Counted from the stretch's first letter, positions 8,182 to 17,940 are shown. The stretch: DNA of 64,000 nt from Treponema sp. (GCA_009781475.1 WQYB01000006.1:1-64000); one strand, 5' to 3'. The notes: generated by a model not told the origin, from the sequence alone. A program made the numbers and translations.

Positions 8182-8613
8182 ATGAAGGTAAATACAAAGG
8201 CTTTTGATGAAATCGAAATTGATGAAAAACAAAAAGTATTTATACCGCAAGGACTCTTTGGTTTTGAAGATTATACAGAATATGTAATTTTTGACGCAGA
8301 ACATGAACCTTTTTACTGGCTGCAATCTGTAAAAGAAAAAGAAATTGCTTTTATATTAATTAATCCGTTTCTTTTCCGCAAAGATTATGAAGCAAATATT
8401 ACAAACGAAGACTTAGCTGAAATAGGCATAAAATCACCGGATAACGCATTAATTTTTGTTATTGTTACAATCCCTACAGACGGAAGTCCCATGACAGCTA
8501 ATCTTCAGGGTCCTGTAATTTTAAACAAGGAAAATATGACAGGAATGCAGGCAATACTTGCCGATTCAAAATGGAAGACAAGGCATGACATTATGGCCGA
8601 GATAAACGGATAA
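8182..8613 (+). CDS. fliW: Flagellar assembly factor FliW
   Basis: Cytosolic protein that binds flagellin and, when free, binds CsrA allosterically so that flagellin mRNA is derepressed. The 143-residue sequence has the FliW hallmarks: IPQGLFGFEDYTEYVIFD near residue 25, FYWLQSVKEKEIAFILINP, and the C-terminal pattern TANLQGPVILN. It is preceded by AAGGAG and followed after 9 bases by csrA, the classical fliW-csrA pairing. Confidence 0.96.
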   Translation: MKVNTKAFDEIEIDEKQKVFIPQGLFGFEDYTEYVIFDAEHEPFYWLQSVKEKEIAFILINPFLFRKDYEANITNEDLAEIGIKSPDNALIFVIVTIPTDGSPMTANLQGPVILNKENMTGMQAILADSKWKTRHDIMAEING

Positions 8614-8622
8614 GGATATAAT

Positions 8623-8850
8623 ATGCTGATACTTTCCAGAAAGTTAGATGAAAAAGTCGTAATTGGCGATGATATAGTTATTTCTATTGTTGAAATCAGA
8701 GGCGACCAGGTTCGTATCGGCATTGATGCTCCAAAAAAAGTAAAAGTTTTCCGTCAGGAAGTTTATGATGCAATCAAAGCTGAAAATAAAGCTGCATTAA
8801 AATCAGATTCCAAAATACCTCATGTTGATTTTGGAAAAAAGAATAAATAA
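8623..8850 (+). CDS. csrA: Carbon storage regulator CsrA
   Basis: RNA-binding dimer that represses translation at GGA-containing ribosome binding sites, typically of flagellin mRNA. It opens with the invariant [18 protein letters not shown] and contains [22 protein letters not shown], including the RNA-contacting arginine (residue 44 region). Length 75 is typical; the C-terminal 15 residues form a charged tail. The leader TAAGGATAT itself resembles a CsrA site, so autoregulation is possible. Last gene of the flagellar operon. Confidence 0.97.
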   Translation: MLILSRKLDEKVVIGDDIVISIVEIRGDQVRIGIDAPKKVKVFRQEVYDAIKAENKAALKSDSKIPHVDFGKKNK

Positions 8851-8871
8851 CAATAGTTTTAAATAATTATA

Positions 8872-9594
8872 ATGAAAAATCAAATTCCATACAGCATAAT
8901 TTATCAAAATGAAAATATAATTGCAGTTAATAAAACATCAGGTATCTCTGTCGGCGGAGATCGATGGGATGAATCAAAAGAAAGACTTGATAAATTACTG
9001 GAAAGCGATTTAAAAATAAAAAAAATATATACAGTGCACAGAATAGATAAAGAAACATCCGGTATAATTGTTTTTGCAAAAAATAAAGATGTACACCGTG
9101 ATTTGTCGGTTGCATTTGAAAAACGCGAAACAGAAAAAAAATATATAGCTATTGTACACGGAAAGCCTTCATGGAAAGAAACAACATGTAATTTAGCGCT
9201 TGTTCCAAACGGTAATAAAAAACACATGACAATTATCGATAAGTTCCGTGGAAAAGAATCTCTTACAATTTTTATTTGTAAAACAAGCATTGGAAATTAC
9301 AGTGTTTTGGAAGTAAAACCTGTAACAGGAAGGATTCATCAAATTAGAGTTCATGCTGCAGCATTGGGGCATCCGATTGTTTGTGACGGATTATACGGAA
9401 AATTATCACCTGTAAAATTATCATCATTTAAAAAAGCATGGAGAGGTGATCCTCAAGAAGAAAGACCGCTTTTAAACAGGTTAGGGCTTCATGCCTTTGA
9501 ATTAAAACTACCGGGTTTAGAATTATTAACCGCGCCTCTTGCAAAAGACATGGCAAGTTTAATCAAACAGATGGAAAAGTGCCAGTCACCTTAA
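8872..9594 (+). CDS. RluA-family RNA pseudouridine synthase
   Basis: Isomerises uridine to pseudouridine in rRNA or tRNA. The catalytic motif HRIDKETSG places the active-site aspartate at residue 59; a second core motif, VKPVTGRIHQIRVHAAALGHPI, is at about residues 147-168. There is no N-terminal S4 domain, so at 240 residues it resembles the short RluA/TruC-type members; the exact target cannot be read from sequence. It lies 21 bases after csrA and its stop overlaps that of convergent pyrE by 4 bases. Confidence 0.92.
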   Translation: MKNQIPYSIIYQNENIIAVNKTSGISVGGDRWDESKERLDKLLESDLKIKKIYTVHRIDKETSGIIVFAKNKDVHRDLSVAFEKRETEKKYIAIVHGKPSWKETTCNLALVPNGNKKHMTIIDKFRGKESLTIFICKTSIGNYSVLEVKPVTGRIHQIRVHAAALGHPIVCDGLYGKLSPVKLSSFKKAWRGDPQEERPLLNRLGLHAFELKLPGLELLTAPLAKDMASLIKQMEKCQSP

Positions 9595-10181
9595 AATTTT
9601 CTGGAACCTGGTTTTACTAAAGGCAGACCTTGTTTGCATAAATCACATTCATCTATTTCCCAGGTTTTTGCCTGTAATTTAACAGCAGGATAAAAAATCC
9701 AGGGAATATCCTGAGAGTCTTCGGCGCGTCTGTCTACAACACAAGTTAAAGCTGCAATTTTACCACCGGCAGCTTCCAGTGCTTTAGCGCATTCCATCGA
9801 AGATTTTCCCGTAGTAACAACATCTTCTACAATTAAAATATTTTGTCCTTGTTGTATTTCAAATCCGCGCCGGATTGACATAACACCGTTTTCATCCCTT
9901 TCTGTAAAAATAGCATGCAAGTTTAACTGTCTTGCAACTTCCCAGGCTGCTATTATTCCGCCCATTGCAGGACCTACGACAACATCAATTTTAAGTTTCC
10001 CGTTTTTTATATCATCATTTATTTGAGAAACAACTTGTTCAAAAACGGCTTTTGTTTTTTCCGGGTATTGTAAAAGTTTTGCGCACTGAAAATATTCATC
10101 AGAGTGTTTTCCGGAACTTAAAAGAAAATGCCCTTCCAGCATTGCGCCTGATTCGCGTAAAAGATTAACTATTTTTTCCAT
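9591..10181 (-). CDS. pyrE: Orotate phosphoribosyltransferase
   Basis: Transfers the phosphoribosyl group of PRPP to orotate, giving orotidine monophosphate, in cytosolic de novo pyrimidine synthesis. The PRPP-binding loop ILIVEDVVTTGKSS lies at about residues 115-128; the N-terminal GHFLLSSGKHSDEYFQC substrate loop is at about 18-34. Length 196 is normal. It is the last gene of the pyrBIFKDE operon, 2 bases behind pyrD. Its end overlaps the convergent pseudouridine synthase gene. Confidence 0.95.
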   Translation of the reverse strand: MEKIVNLLRESGAMLEGHFLLSSGKHSDEYFQCAKLLQYPEKTKAVFEQVVSQINDDIKNGKLKIDVVVGPAMGGIIAAWEVARQLNLHAIFTERDENGVMSIRRGFEIQQGQNILIVEDVVTTGKSSMECAKALEAAGGKIAALTCVVDRRAEDSQDIPWIFYPAVKLQAKTWEIDECDLCKQGLPLVKPGSRKF

Positions 10182-10183
10182 AA

Positions 10184-11158
10184 CTATTTCCTTATCGATA
10201 TTTCAGAAATTGATGTTAATTTGTTAGCTGTCATGTACTGTCTTAAACCTTCGATGATTTCGGGCATAACATGAGGGTTTGAAAAGGTAGCAGAACCGAC
10301 CTGAATTGCGTTTGCTCCTGCCATTAAAAATTCCAATGCATCATTTGTGTTTGAAATGCCGCCAATTCCAATTATAGGAATATTAAGATCGGAATCTTTT
10401 AAGGTTTCAAATAGTTCCCAAACCATGCGTAAAGCAATTGGTTTTACAGCAGGACCTGAAAGCCCGGCAGTTATATTTTCAAAAACAGGTTTTTTGTTAA
10501 CAATATCTATTGCCATCGCTTTAAATGTATTTACCAAAGAAAGAGCGTCTGCGCCTGCATTTACACATGCAAGAGCGACAGCAGAAAGAGAAGGGGCGTT
10601 AGGTGATAGTTTTACCAATAAAGGTTTATCACGGCACACACGGCGAACTGCTGAAACTAATGCAGCGGCAGTTCCGGGATCAAGACCGAATGCCATGCCG
10701 CCTACCTTTACATTCGGACATGAAATATTAAGTTCTATCATGTCTACTGATGATTCATTTAATAAAATAGCTCCTCTTACATATTCATCAGATTCGCCGC
10801 CGGAAAGATTAGCTATTATAACAGTACCAAGCTGCTTCATTTTAGGAAGATCTTTTTCTATAAAATCAACAATGCCGATATTTTCAAGTCCTATCGAATT
10901 TAACATACCGGCAGGCGTTTCCCATATACGCATTCCCTTGTTTCCGCTTCGGGCAGTCATTGTTAAACCCTTTGAGCATATTCCGCCAAGCATTGAAATG
11001 TCAAATAAATCCTTGTATTCACTGCTATTTCCAAATGTACCCGATGCAGCTATAACAGGATTATTAAATTTTATACCTGCAATATTTACAGACATATCGG
11101 TATTAATAATTACCGGATCATTAAATTCATTTACCGGATTTTCAATTATATCACTCAT
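10184..11158 (-). CDS. pyrD: Dihydroorotate dehydrogenase B, catalytic subunit
   Basis: FMN enzyme oxidising dihydroorotate to orotate. It is class 1B: the active-site base is cysteine (ELNISCPNVKVGG, about residue 145), and a PyrK electron-transfer subunit is encoded next to it, so NAD+ is the expected acceptor. Other landmarks are NPVIAASGTFGNSSEY, LLVKLSPNA and the C-terminal GIGGISN phosphate site. The start overlaps the end of pyrK by 8 bases. There are about 20 residues before the usual family start; the internal ATG lacks a ribosome binding site, so the long form is kept. Confidence 0.95.
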   Translation of the reverse strand: MSDIIENPVNEFNDPVIINTDMSVNIAGIKFNNPVIAASGTFGNSSEYKDLFDISMLGGICSKGLTMTARSGNKGMRIWETPAGMLNSIGLENIGIVDFIEKDLPKMKQLGTVIIANLSGGESDEYVRGAILLNESSVDMIELNISCPNVKVGGMAFGLDPGTAAALVSAVRRVCRDKPLLVKLSPNAPSLSAVALACVNAGADALSLVNTFKAMAIDIVNKKPVFENITAGLSGPAVKPIALRMVWELFETLKDSDLNIPIIGIGGISNTNDALEFLMAGANAIQVGSATFSNPHVMPEIIEGLRQYMTANKLTSISEISIRK

Positions 11159-11921
11159 TAAACATTACCTCTTGTGCAGGAAAAATCGGACCTTCTTTAC
11201 AGCAGCGTTTATTGCCGTTTACAGTGTAAATTGTACAGCCAAGACAGGCTCCGACACCGCATGCAAATTTACTTTCCATCGAAATAATACACGGAACTTT
11301 TTTATACAGACACTTTTTCTTTAAAGCATTTAACATTGGAAGCGGACCGCATCCGAAAACAATATCATAGGTTTCCAAATCATATAAAAAATCTGTAATA
11401 AGCCCAATTAATGCATTTCTGCCGTCTTCTGCGGATATAACAGTTTTTTTTGCATTTACTCCGGCTCCTAACATCATATTCTCTTGATATTTTTCATTGA
11501 ATCCCTGTCTGAAACCTGCATATAAATGAAAATCAAAATAAGGTTTTTCAAAAACCAAAGCAGCTAAGGGTGCAACACCTGCGCTGCCGCCTACTAAAAG
11601 CACTTTTCCGTTTTCAGGTAAAAAATCATGCCATGTATTTCCAAGAGGTCCTGTTAGCTGCACTTTTTCGCCGGGGTTTAACTGCGATAATTCCTGTGTG
11701 CCTTTACCGCGTTTTGATATTAAAAACTTAAGTATTTTTGATTCTTGATTATATTCGAAAATACTTATCGGGCGCGGCAGGAAAATAGAAGTCCGCAATG
11801 GTTTTAACATAAAAAACTGACCTGCTTTCGGAGCTTTATGTTCCCAAATAAATTGCAGGATAAAAAATTCATCGTTTATTGTTTTATTTTCATAAAGTTC
11901 ACAAGTCAAAAAGCTGCTCAT
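11151..11921 (-). CDS. pyrK: Dihydroorotate dehydrogenase B, electron-transfer subunit
   Basis: Ferredoxin-reductase-like partner of PyrD carrying FAD and a 2Fe-2S cluster, passing electrons to NAD+. FAD is bound through LPRPISIF and the downstream GKGTQELSQL segment. The cluster ligands are in CGVGACLGC followed by a fourth Cys in NKRCCKEGP near the C-terminus. Length 256 is typical. Overlaps pyrF by 4 bases upstream and pyrD by 8 bases downstream, indicating translational coupling of the complex. Confidence 0.94.
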   Translation of the reverse strand: MSSFLTCELYENKTINDEFFILQFIWEHKAPKAGQFFMLKPLRTSIFLPRPISIFEYNQESKILKFLISKRGKGTQELSQLNPGEKVQLTGPLGNTWHDFLPENGKVLLVGGSAGVAPLAALVFEKPYFDFHLYAGFRQGFNEKYQENMMLGAGVNAKKTVISAEDGRNALIGLITDFLYDLETYDIVFGCGPLPMLNALKKKCLYKKVPCIISMESKFACGVGACLGCTIYTVNGNKRCCKEGPIFPAQEVMFNE

Positions 11922-12814
11922 GATTTATCTCCCTGATTTATTTGTGTAAGAATTTCATCCCTCATTGTTATAGCGGCGGTACGCGCTGCCTGTGCTGCGA
12001 ATGAATTGTCAGCGTTTTCATTATTAGCTTCTTTTTGCCAGGCAGTTATTACCGAACGGGAAGCGTTTACAACACCGCCGTTTCCATTATTTAGTAATAG
12101 TACAGCATCAAGTGCGCCGCCGCCTTGTGCGCCGTATCCGGGAATAAGGAAAAAAAGAGCAGGGTAACGCTGCCTGATTAAAGCTGCTTCGTCCCTTTCT
12201 GTACAGCCTACTACAACGCCGAACATTCCGTAACCGCTTTCGCCTTTGTACTGTACTGCAAGCTCTGACATTTTGTCACCTAACACATTATAAACTTTAT
12301 TTTTTGATTGATTTGTTTCAAGATATTGAAAATCTTTCATTCCTTTATTGCTTGTTCTCATTAAAACAAATGCGCCTTTTTTGTTTGTTTGAGCTTCTTT
12401 AAGCCAGGGTTCAATCGAATCCATACCCATATAAGGACTAAGCGTTACAATGTCAGCTTCAAACTCGCCTGTAAAATGCGCTTTGGCATAACGTATGGCA
12501 GTATCGGCAATATCGCCTCTTTTTATGTCGGCGATTACAATTGCATTTTTTTCACGGATATATTTTAGTGTTTGTGAATATGTTTTTAAACCTTCAAGTC
12601 CCATCTCTTCATAATATGCAATTTGAACTTTATAACAGGCGCAAACATCCAAAGTAGCGTCTATTAATGCTTTGTTAAACGCAAGTACTGCCTGAGCGCC
12701 GCAGGAAGTTTTTTTTCTTTCTTTTTCAGGAACATAATCAGCACATGTATCAAGTCCGATACAAACATGCCCTTTTGTTTTTACACTTTCGTATAACCTG
12801 TCAATAGCAATCAT
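11918..12814 (-). CDS. pyrF: Orotidine 5'-phosphate decarboxylase (type 2)
   Basis: Decarboxylates OMP to UMP, the last step of UMP synthesis. At 298 residues it belongs to the longer type 2 group rather than the 230-residue E. coli type. Visible motifs: HVCIGLDTCADYVP near the N-terminus, the catalytic IVIADIKRGDIADTA at about residues 91-105, and a phosphate-binding region FLIPGYGAQGG. Overlaps pyrI and pyrK by 4 bases each. Confidence 0.95.
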   Translation of the reverse strand: MIAIDRLYESVKTKGHVCIGLDTCADYVPEKERKKTSCGAQAVLAFNKALIDATLDVCACYKVQIAYYEEMGLEGLKTYSQTLKYIREKNAIVIADIKRGDIADTAIRYAKAHFTGEFEADIVTLSPYMGMDSIEPWLKEAQTNKKGAFVLMRTSNKGMKDFQYLETNQSKNKVYNVLGDKMSELAVQYKGESGYGMFGVVVGCTERDEAALIRQRYPALFFLIPGYGAQGGGALDAVLLLNNGNGGVVNASRSVITAWQKEANNENADNSFAAQAARTAAITMRDEILTQINQGDKS

Positions 12815-13245
12815 TTAAAATCTCCAACGGAAATTATTTCATCGCAGTATTCGCACCGGTATGTTTTAACATCCTGATTTTCCAAATGAAAAACATGAGT
12901 TAAATATTTTTCTGTGGAACTTATACAGCGTGGATTTTTACATATTAAAACATTTTCAACTTTTTGCGGAAGAGTAAGTTTAATTTTTTTTGTTACACGT
13001 TCGTTTTCTATAATGTTAACTGTTAAGTTGGGGTCTATTAAACCTAGAACATCAAGATTGATTGAAATTGTATTATCGATTTTTATTATATCTTTTCTGC
13101 CGCTTCTTGAAGATGAAGCGTTCGCTACAAATGCTACTGTGTATGGAACCTTATCAAGACGCAGCCAGTTATAAATACGAATTCCCAATCCCGCTTTTAT
13201 GTGGTCGATTACAATACCATTTTTAATTTCTTCTATGTTCAGCAT
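12811..13245 (-). CDS. pyrI: Aspartate carbamoyltransferase regulatory subunit
   Basis: Allosteric subunit that binds nucleotides and assembles with PyrB into the regulated ATCase. The N-terminal domain carries GIVIDHIKAGLGIRI. The zinc domain shows four cysteines, CKNPRC then CEYCDE, as in E. coli PyrI. At 144 residues it is slightly shorter than E. coli (153). Presence of pyrI directly after pyrB suggests feedback control of the pathway by CTP/ATP, by analogy. Confidence 0.94.
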   Translation of the reverse strand: MLNIEEIKNGIVIDHIKAGLGIRIYNWLRLDKVPYTVAFVANASSSRSGRKDIIKIDNTISINLDVLGLIDPNLTVNIIENERVTKKIKLTLPQKVENVLICKNPRCISSTEKYLTHVFHLENQDVKTYRCEYCDEIISVGDFK

Positions 13246-13258
13246 AAAAACTCCGTAA

Positions 13259-14194
13259 TCATAATACCCCCAGTATCGAAGCGAGTAATGCCATTCTTAC
13301 ATACATTCCGTATTTTGCCTGAGCAAAATATGCCGCTCTTGGGTCAGCATCAATCTCTATGGAAATTTCATTCACTCTTGGAAGCGGATGAAGTACTATT
13401 AATTTTTCATTACCCGCTGCCATTTTTTCGGTATTCAATACATAAGTGTCTTTAAGACGTATATAATCATCTTCGTTAAAAAAACGTTCGCGCTGAACTC
13501 TTGTCATGTAAAGAACATCAATTTCCGGCATTGATTTTTCAAGGTTTTCTCTTTCAGTGTATTCAACATTTTGTTTGTTTAAAATATTTTTAATGTAATC
13601 AGGCAGAACAAGTTCTTTAGGAGAGATAAATATCATTTTAATATTTTTATAACGGGCAAGTGCTTTGGCAAGTGAATGTACGGTACGTCCGAATTTTAAA
13701 TCACCGCAAAAACCAACGGTTATATTTTCGATATTTCCAGAAAGCCGTTTAATGGTTAGAAGGTCTGTAAGAGTTTGGGTAGGATGATGATGCCCTCCGT
13801 CACCGGCATTAATAACCGGCACTGATGAATACTGCTTTGCTAAAAGAGCGGCTCCTTCTTTTGGATTACGCATTACGATTGTATCAGCGTAACTTGCAGC
13901 CATCCGGATAGTATCGGCAAGGCTTTCTCCTTTGGAGGCAGAACTGGAACCGGGCTCTGCAAAACCCAGGCAGCTGCCGCCTAAACGCAGCATAGCAGCC
14001 TCAAAACTAAGCCGTGTTCTGGTACTTGGTTCAAAAAACAGGGTAGCGAGCAGTTTACCTTTACAGCTGTCTCTTAGGTACTTTTCTTCTTTTTCTATTT
14101 TTTCAGCAAGAGAAAACAATGATTCCATTTCATCAAGCGAGAAGTCTTCCGGTTCAACTAAAGAACGTCCTTTTAGACCGGATAAAAGATGCAT
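13259..14194 (-). CDS. pyrB: Aspartate carbamoyltransferase catalytic subunit
   Basis: Condenses carbamoyl phosphate with aspartate. The start is ATG 14194, preceded by GGGGGA; the frame extends upstream to 14377 only through antisense tRNA-Arg sequence. This gives 311 residues, the family norm. The carbamoyl-phosphate loop [13 protein letters not shown] is at about residues 53-65, and [16 protein letters not shown] and the C-terminal HPLPRVNEI aspartate-binding motif are present. First protein gene of pyrBIFKDE. Confidence 0.96.
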   Translation of the reverse strand: MHLLSGLKGRSLVEPEDFSLDEMESLFSLAEKIEKEEKYLRDSCKGKLLATLFFEPSTRTRLSFEAAMLRLGGSCLGFAEPGSSSASKGESLADTIRMAASYADTIVMRNPKEGAALLAKQYSSVPVINAGDGGHHHPTQTLTDLLTIKRLSGNIENITVGFCGDLKFGRTVHSLAKALARYKNIKMIFISPKELVLPDYIKNILNKQNVEYTERENLEKSMPEIDVLYMTRVQRERFFNEDDYIRLKDTYVLNTEKMAAGNEKLIVLHPLPRVNEISIEIDADPRAAYFAQAKYGMYVRMALLASILGVL

Positions 14195-14216
14195 GTTTCC
14201 CCCATAGTTATTGAGA

Positions 14217-14246
14217 ATTATAGTGTATTTATTAATATTATGACAA
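14217..14246 (-). promoter_or_regulatory. Promoter directly upstream of pyrB
   Basis: Minus strand TTGTCA (14241-14246), 18-bp spacer, TATAAT (14217-14222). The expected transcript would begin about 15 bases before the pyrB start and lies between the tRNA and pyrB. No attenuator hairpin or PyrR site fits in this short leader. Confidence 0.6.
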
Positions 14247-14262
14247 GTATTTTTCAAACTTT

Positions 14263-14336
<74 letters not shown>

Positions 14337-14347
14337 TGAATAAGGTA

Positions 14348-14377
14348 ATTATATGAAAATAACTTGACTTTATACAA
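14348..14377 (-). promoter_or_regulatory. Promoter for tRNA-Arg(CCG)
   Basis: Minus strand TTGTAT (14372-14377), 18-bp spacer, TATAAT (14348-14353), placing the start about 5 bases before the tRNA. It physically overlaps the divergent promoter for the lipoprotein gene. Confidence 0.55.
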
Positions 14378-14392
14378 CCTGATTAATAATAA
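14364..14392 (+). promoter_or_regulatory. Promoter for the lipoprotein gene at 14412
   Basis: TTGACT (14364-14369), 17-bp spacer, TAATAA (14387-14392). The start would fall near 14399, giving a leader of only about 13 bases. Confidence 0.55.
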
Positions 14393-14411
14393 TGAATTAG
14401 TACGGTAATTT

Positions 14412-15137
14412 ATGATAAGAAAAACCTATATATTATTTATTATATCAATATTTCTTATAGTTTCATGTGTTAAAGAGAATGAAACCGGTGAAATTGATTC
14501 TCAAGATGAAGTTTCTGAAAACATAATACTGTCAGCTAATGAAGAAGTTTTACAACACACAATTATGAATTATCCTTCCGCATTACCGGAGAATCAGGCT
14601 TATATAATTATGTATGAATTCCATATTGAAGGAAATTTTACTAATTCAGGTAATAGAGAGATTATCGCTTTTTACAGCCGTATGGAAATTCCTGATCCTT
14701 CTTTAGATTTTGTTTATTGCTTTATTTTTGATTCGTTTAATGAAAATATAAAAAATGTATATCAATTAAATTGGGGTACTATTGAACATGAAAAATTTGA
14801 TGCAGTAAAAGCAGGTCTGACTGAAGTTTTTGGAAGACCAATTCTTTGGAAGAATAAAATTATTGGTTATGCAGGTGATTTTAACAAAAATGGTAAAGAA
14901 GAATTGTATCTGTATAACATAAGCGGAATTGCTGCTTCTTTAAAAGTATTTGAATTTAACGGGATAGAATTTATAGATATTTTATCTTTAAATCCCGGAC
15001 CTAAAATTGTAACAATAAACAGCATTGATCCGGAGAAAAAGAATATTTCAATAAAGACCGAACTATATTTAGATGATATAGAAATAATTAATATTTATAC
15101 TTGGAACGCTGTAAATCAAATATATGAAATACAATGA
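14412..15137 (+). CDS. Lipoprotein of unknown function
   Basis: 241 residues. The N-terminus is a lipoprotein signal peptide: MIRK, a hydrophobic stretch and the lipobox LIVSC with Cys at residue 19, so it is predicted to be anchored by lipid after export. The mature part contains a segment, [18 protein letters not shown], that resembles calcium-binding FG-GAP/VCBS blades (Asp-x-Asn-x-Asn-Gly), and is otherwise unrecognised. It ends 10 bases before the convergent ankyrin gene. Confidence 0.75.
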   Translation: MIRKTYILFIISIFLIVSCVKENETGEIDSQDEVSENIILSANEEVLQHTIMNYPSALPENQAYIIMYEFHIEGNFTNSGNREIIAFYSRMEIPDPSLDFVYCFIFDSFNENIKNVYQLNWGTIEHEKFDAVKAGLTEVFGRPILWKNKIIGYAGDFNKNGKEELYLYNISGIAASLKVFEFNGIEFIDILSLNPGPKIVTINSIDPEKKNISIKTELYLDDIEIINIYTWNAVNQIYEIQ

Positions 15138-15147
15138 TAAAACAAAA

Positions 15148-17940
15148 TCAATTAATTCTTAACACTTCAGCGTTATCACGCCGGTTCCACCTTAAAGCAA
15201 TATCATAAGCGCTTTCTGACGCTACATTTTTTAAAGATTTGTTTGCACCGAATTCAAGTAATAATCTTACATCGTCTGCAGTTCCATACCGTGCGGCAAA
15301 ATGCAAAACACTGTTTCCTGAACTGTCTGTAACATTTATCATTCTTCCTGAAAAAATAGCTTTAATACATTCATTTCCCTTCGAAAATGAAATTTCTACA
15401 GGTGTTTTATTGTCAACAGCGGTTATGAAAGGATCAGCTCCTGCATCTGCAATTATTTTAGCGCTTTCCCACGCATCCAAATCAATAGAAACTCTAAGAG
15501 GTGTTTTACCGTTACTGTCAACAATATTAATTCTGGCTCCGCGGTTTACAATCGTTCTTATTATATCTGCGGATGCTCCTTCATGTAATGCGATATGCAA
15601 TGCAGAACTTCCCATGTCATCCGGTGTATTAATCCTGTCAGATGTTAAAAGTGCGGAAACCATAACAGGTGATACGCCGATTGCTATTTGAAACGGAGTT
15701 CTGTTTCTAGTGTTACGCGCATGAATGGAAACATCGGTTTTAAGAAGAATGTTTGCAATATCGTAGCGTTCCATACTTACAGAAACGTGAAGGGGAGTAT
15801 CGCCTCTTGTATTTCTTGCAGATGGATCAGATCCGTTCTGTATTAATTTTTCTATCGATGGAATTAAAGCTCCTCTGACTGCTTCCATCAATGGAGTGTT
15901 GCCGTCTATATTTCTGGCTTCAAGATTTGCTTTTTGTCTTATTAATAAAGTTTCTATATCTGACATTCCCAAAGCGACAGCATCATGTAAAGGAGTATTT
16001 CCGTTTAATGAACTTGCATTTATATCAATCCCAGAAGAAATTAATAGTGAAGCGGAATTTATTGCATTCCATCTTACAGCAGCATGAAGTACAGTATTTC
16101 CCTGGTTATCTTTAACATTTAAGTTAGCGTTATTACCTGTAAGAGTACGTATTGTAGAGATACTGTCAGTTTTTATTGCCATGAATAAAGGCGTTTGACC
16201 TGTAGCGTTTGTTTCATCAACATGAATACCGCTTCTTATAATAATAGGAATTACATTATTCATACTCCATTCAGCTGCGTAATGAAGCATATTGTTTCCC
16301 AATCCGTCTTTTGATTTTATTGTAACAGAGTTAATGATCCATTCGCGTAATGGATTTGATGAAAGAGCAATGTAAAGAGGGCTTTTTCCCTCGCTGTTAA
16401 GTGAAAAAATATTTGCACCCTTGGATATTAAAAACTCTCCGTTTTCTCTTTGATTTAATCTGACTGCAAAATGTAATGCAGTATCGCCGTCTCTGTTTCT
16501 GGCATCAACAGAAGCTCTTTGATCTAAAATCCTGCTGATTTGGTTTGAAGTTGCTCTTGCTTTTAATGCGGTGTGAAGCATTGTATTGCCTTCACTGTCT
16601 CTTTGATTGACAGTTTCACTTGTTATAAGCAAATTAAAAATATTTTCATTTGATCTTATAGCAACATCAAAAGGCGTAGTGCCTGAATTATCCGCTGCAA
16701 AAATTTCACTGCCGTAGCTTAACAATACCGGAATTAAAGCCGTCCGTCCGTCCTGTATGGCAATAAACAAAGGAGTTTTACCTTCGATGTTTCTTATATT
16801 GACATCACTTCCTCCGTTTAAAATCGCCTGAACAACATTGACAGCACGATTTAGCATAACAGCTATGTGAAGGGGAGTATCGCCGTGTTCATCACGAAGA
16901 TTAGGATCTGCTCCTTTTTGAAGAAGTAATGTAACGACCTCTCGATGAACTTCTGATGGAATTCCTGTGTGTAAAGGGGTATTGCCCTTGGCATCTTTGG
17001 CGTTAACATCAGCTCCATTATTTACAAGCATTGTTATAACTTCGATATTGCCTATTCGTACAGCTTCATGAAGAGCAGTCGCTCCTGAAGTACTTTTAAT
17101 ATTCAAATCAATATTTTTAGTTATAAGAAATGAAATTAAACCAACATAATCACCGATTACAGCATAGTGTATCGGAGCTAAACCTTCGTTACGGCGGATA
17201 TTATAATTTCCGCTTCTGGCAGCCGGACCAAAAAAACCAAATATTGGATTTTCAGAAAAAGCCCCAGCTAATGTAAGCTGTTCTGCAATTTCCATGTGAT
17301 TTTTTGAATCAGGTCTTTCCAGCGCATAATCTAGTGAGTTTTTTCCTAAGTTATCCCTTTTATTAACTAAAATTGAAGATGAAACAGAAACATTGATAAT
17401 ATCCTGAACAGCAATTACATTACCGTTTATACTTGCTAAGTGAGAAACACTTTTACCGCTATTATCCGTTGAATCTAAATTATTTGGCGTTAAAATGGCT
17501 TTAAAAATTGAATTATTTTGATTAAGAGCCGTTAGAGCAGCAGTCGTATTATTTAAAATAGGCATGTGAATATCTGACCCTGCCGCTGCAAGTATTTGTG
17601 TTACAACCGGATCATTATTTAAAATACTGATACCCAGGGGACTTTGCCCTAAATGATCTAGAGCGTTTACATTGGCTCCGATTGAAATAAAAAACCTTAC
17701 AAGCTGAGCGTCCTTTCTTTCGGCGGCATAATGCAAGGCAGTTTTTCCATTTGGATCTGCAGCGTTTACATCAACTTCACCATGGAAATAACCGGCAGCG
17801 CGGCTGTCGCCTTTACTCAATAAAAGCCATACATTGGCTTGAGGTTCTGAAGAAGGAGGAGAACTTTTGCAACTAATCCCGGAAAGGGAAAAAACCGTTA
17901 AAATGCACAAAAAACTTAAAATTTTGGTTAATTTCGTCAT
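15148..17940 (-). CDS. Giant ankyrin-repeat lipoprotein
   Basis: 930 residues if started at ATG 17940, which puts a lipoprotein signal (MTKLTKILSF..., lipobox LSGISC) at the N-terminus; an upstream frame extension to 18027 has no signal and is less likely. No clear ribosome binding site is seen. After the lipid-modified Cys the protein is essentially continuous 33-residue ankyrin units (roughly 26), recognisable by repeated GNTPLH or GKTPL motifs and GADVN/GADPN turns. Such arrays form elongated protein-binding solenoids; here it would lie on a membrane surface outside the cytoplasm. No enzymatic domain is visible; partner unknown. Confidence 0.88.
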   Translation of the reverse strand: MTKLTKILSFLCILTVFSLSGISCKSSPPSSEPQANVWLLLSKGDSRAAGYFHGEVDVNAADPNGKTALHYAAERKDAQLVRFFISIGANVNALDHLGQSPLGISILNNDPVVTQILAAAGSDIHMPILNNTTAALTALNQNNSIFKAILTPNNLDSTDNSGKSVSHLASINGNVIAVQDIINVSVSSSILVNKRDNLGKNSLDYALERPDSKNHMEIAEQLTLAGAFSENPIFGFFGPAARSGNYNIRRNEGLAPIHYAVIGDYVGLISFLITKNIDLNIKSTSGATALHEAVRIGNIEVITMLVNNGADVNAKDAKGNTPLHTGIPSEVHREVVTLLLQKGADPNLRDEHGDTPLHIAVMLNRAVNVVQAILNGGSDVNIRNIEGKTPLFIAIQDGRTALIPVLLSYGSEIFAADNSGTTPFDVAIRSNENIFNLLITSETVNQRDSEGNTMLHTALKARATSNQISRILDQRASVDARNRDGDTALHFAVRLNQRENGEFLISKGANIFSLNSEGKSPLYIALSSNPLREWIINSVTIKSKDGLGNNMLHYAAEWSMNNVIPIIIRSGIHVDETNATGQTPLFMAIKTDSISTIRTLTGNNANLNVKDNQGNTVLHAAVRWNAINSASLLISSGIDINASSLNGNTPLHDAVALGMSDIETLLIRQKANLEARNIDGNTPLMEAVRGALIPSIEKLIQNGSDPSARNTRGDTPLHVSVSMERYDIANILLKTDVSIHARNTRNRTPFQIAIGVSPVMVSALLTSDRINTPDDMGSSALHIALHEGASADIIRTIVNRGARINIVDSNGKTPLRVSIDLDAWESAKIIADAGADPFITAVDNKTPVEISFSKGNECIKAIFSGRMINVTDSSGNSVLHFAARYGTADDVRLLLEFGANKSLKNVASESAYDIALRWNRRDNAEVLRIN

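Noticed and set aside
10347-11324. 325-codon frame on the plus strand
   Set aside because: It is antisense to pyrD and pyrK, whose conserved motifs are on the minus strand; composition is that of a shadow frame.
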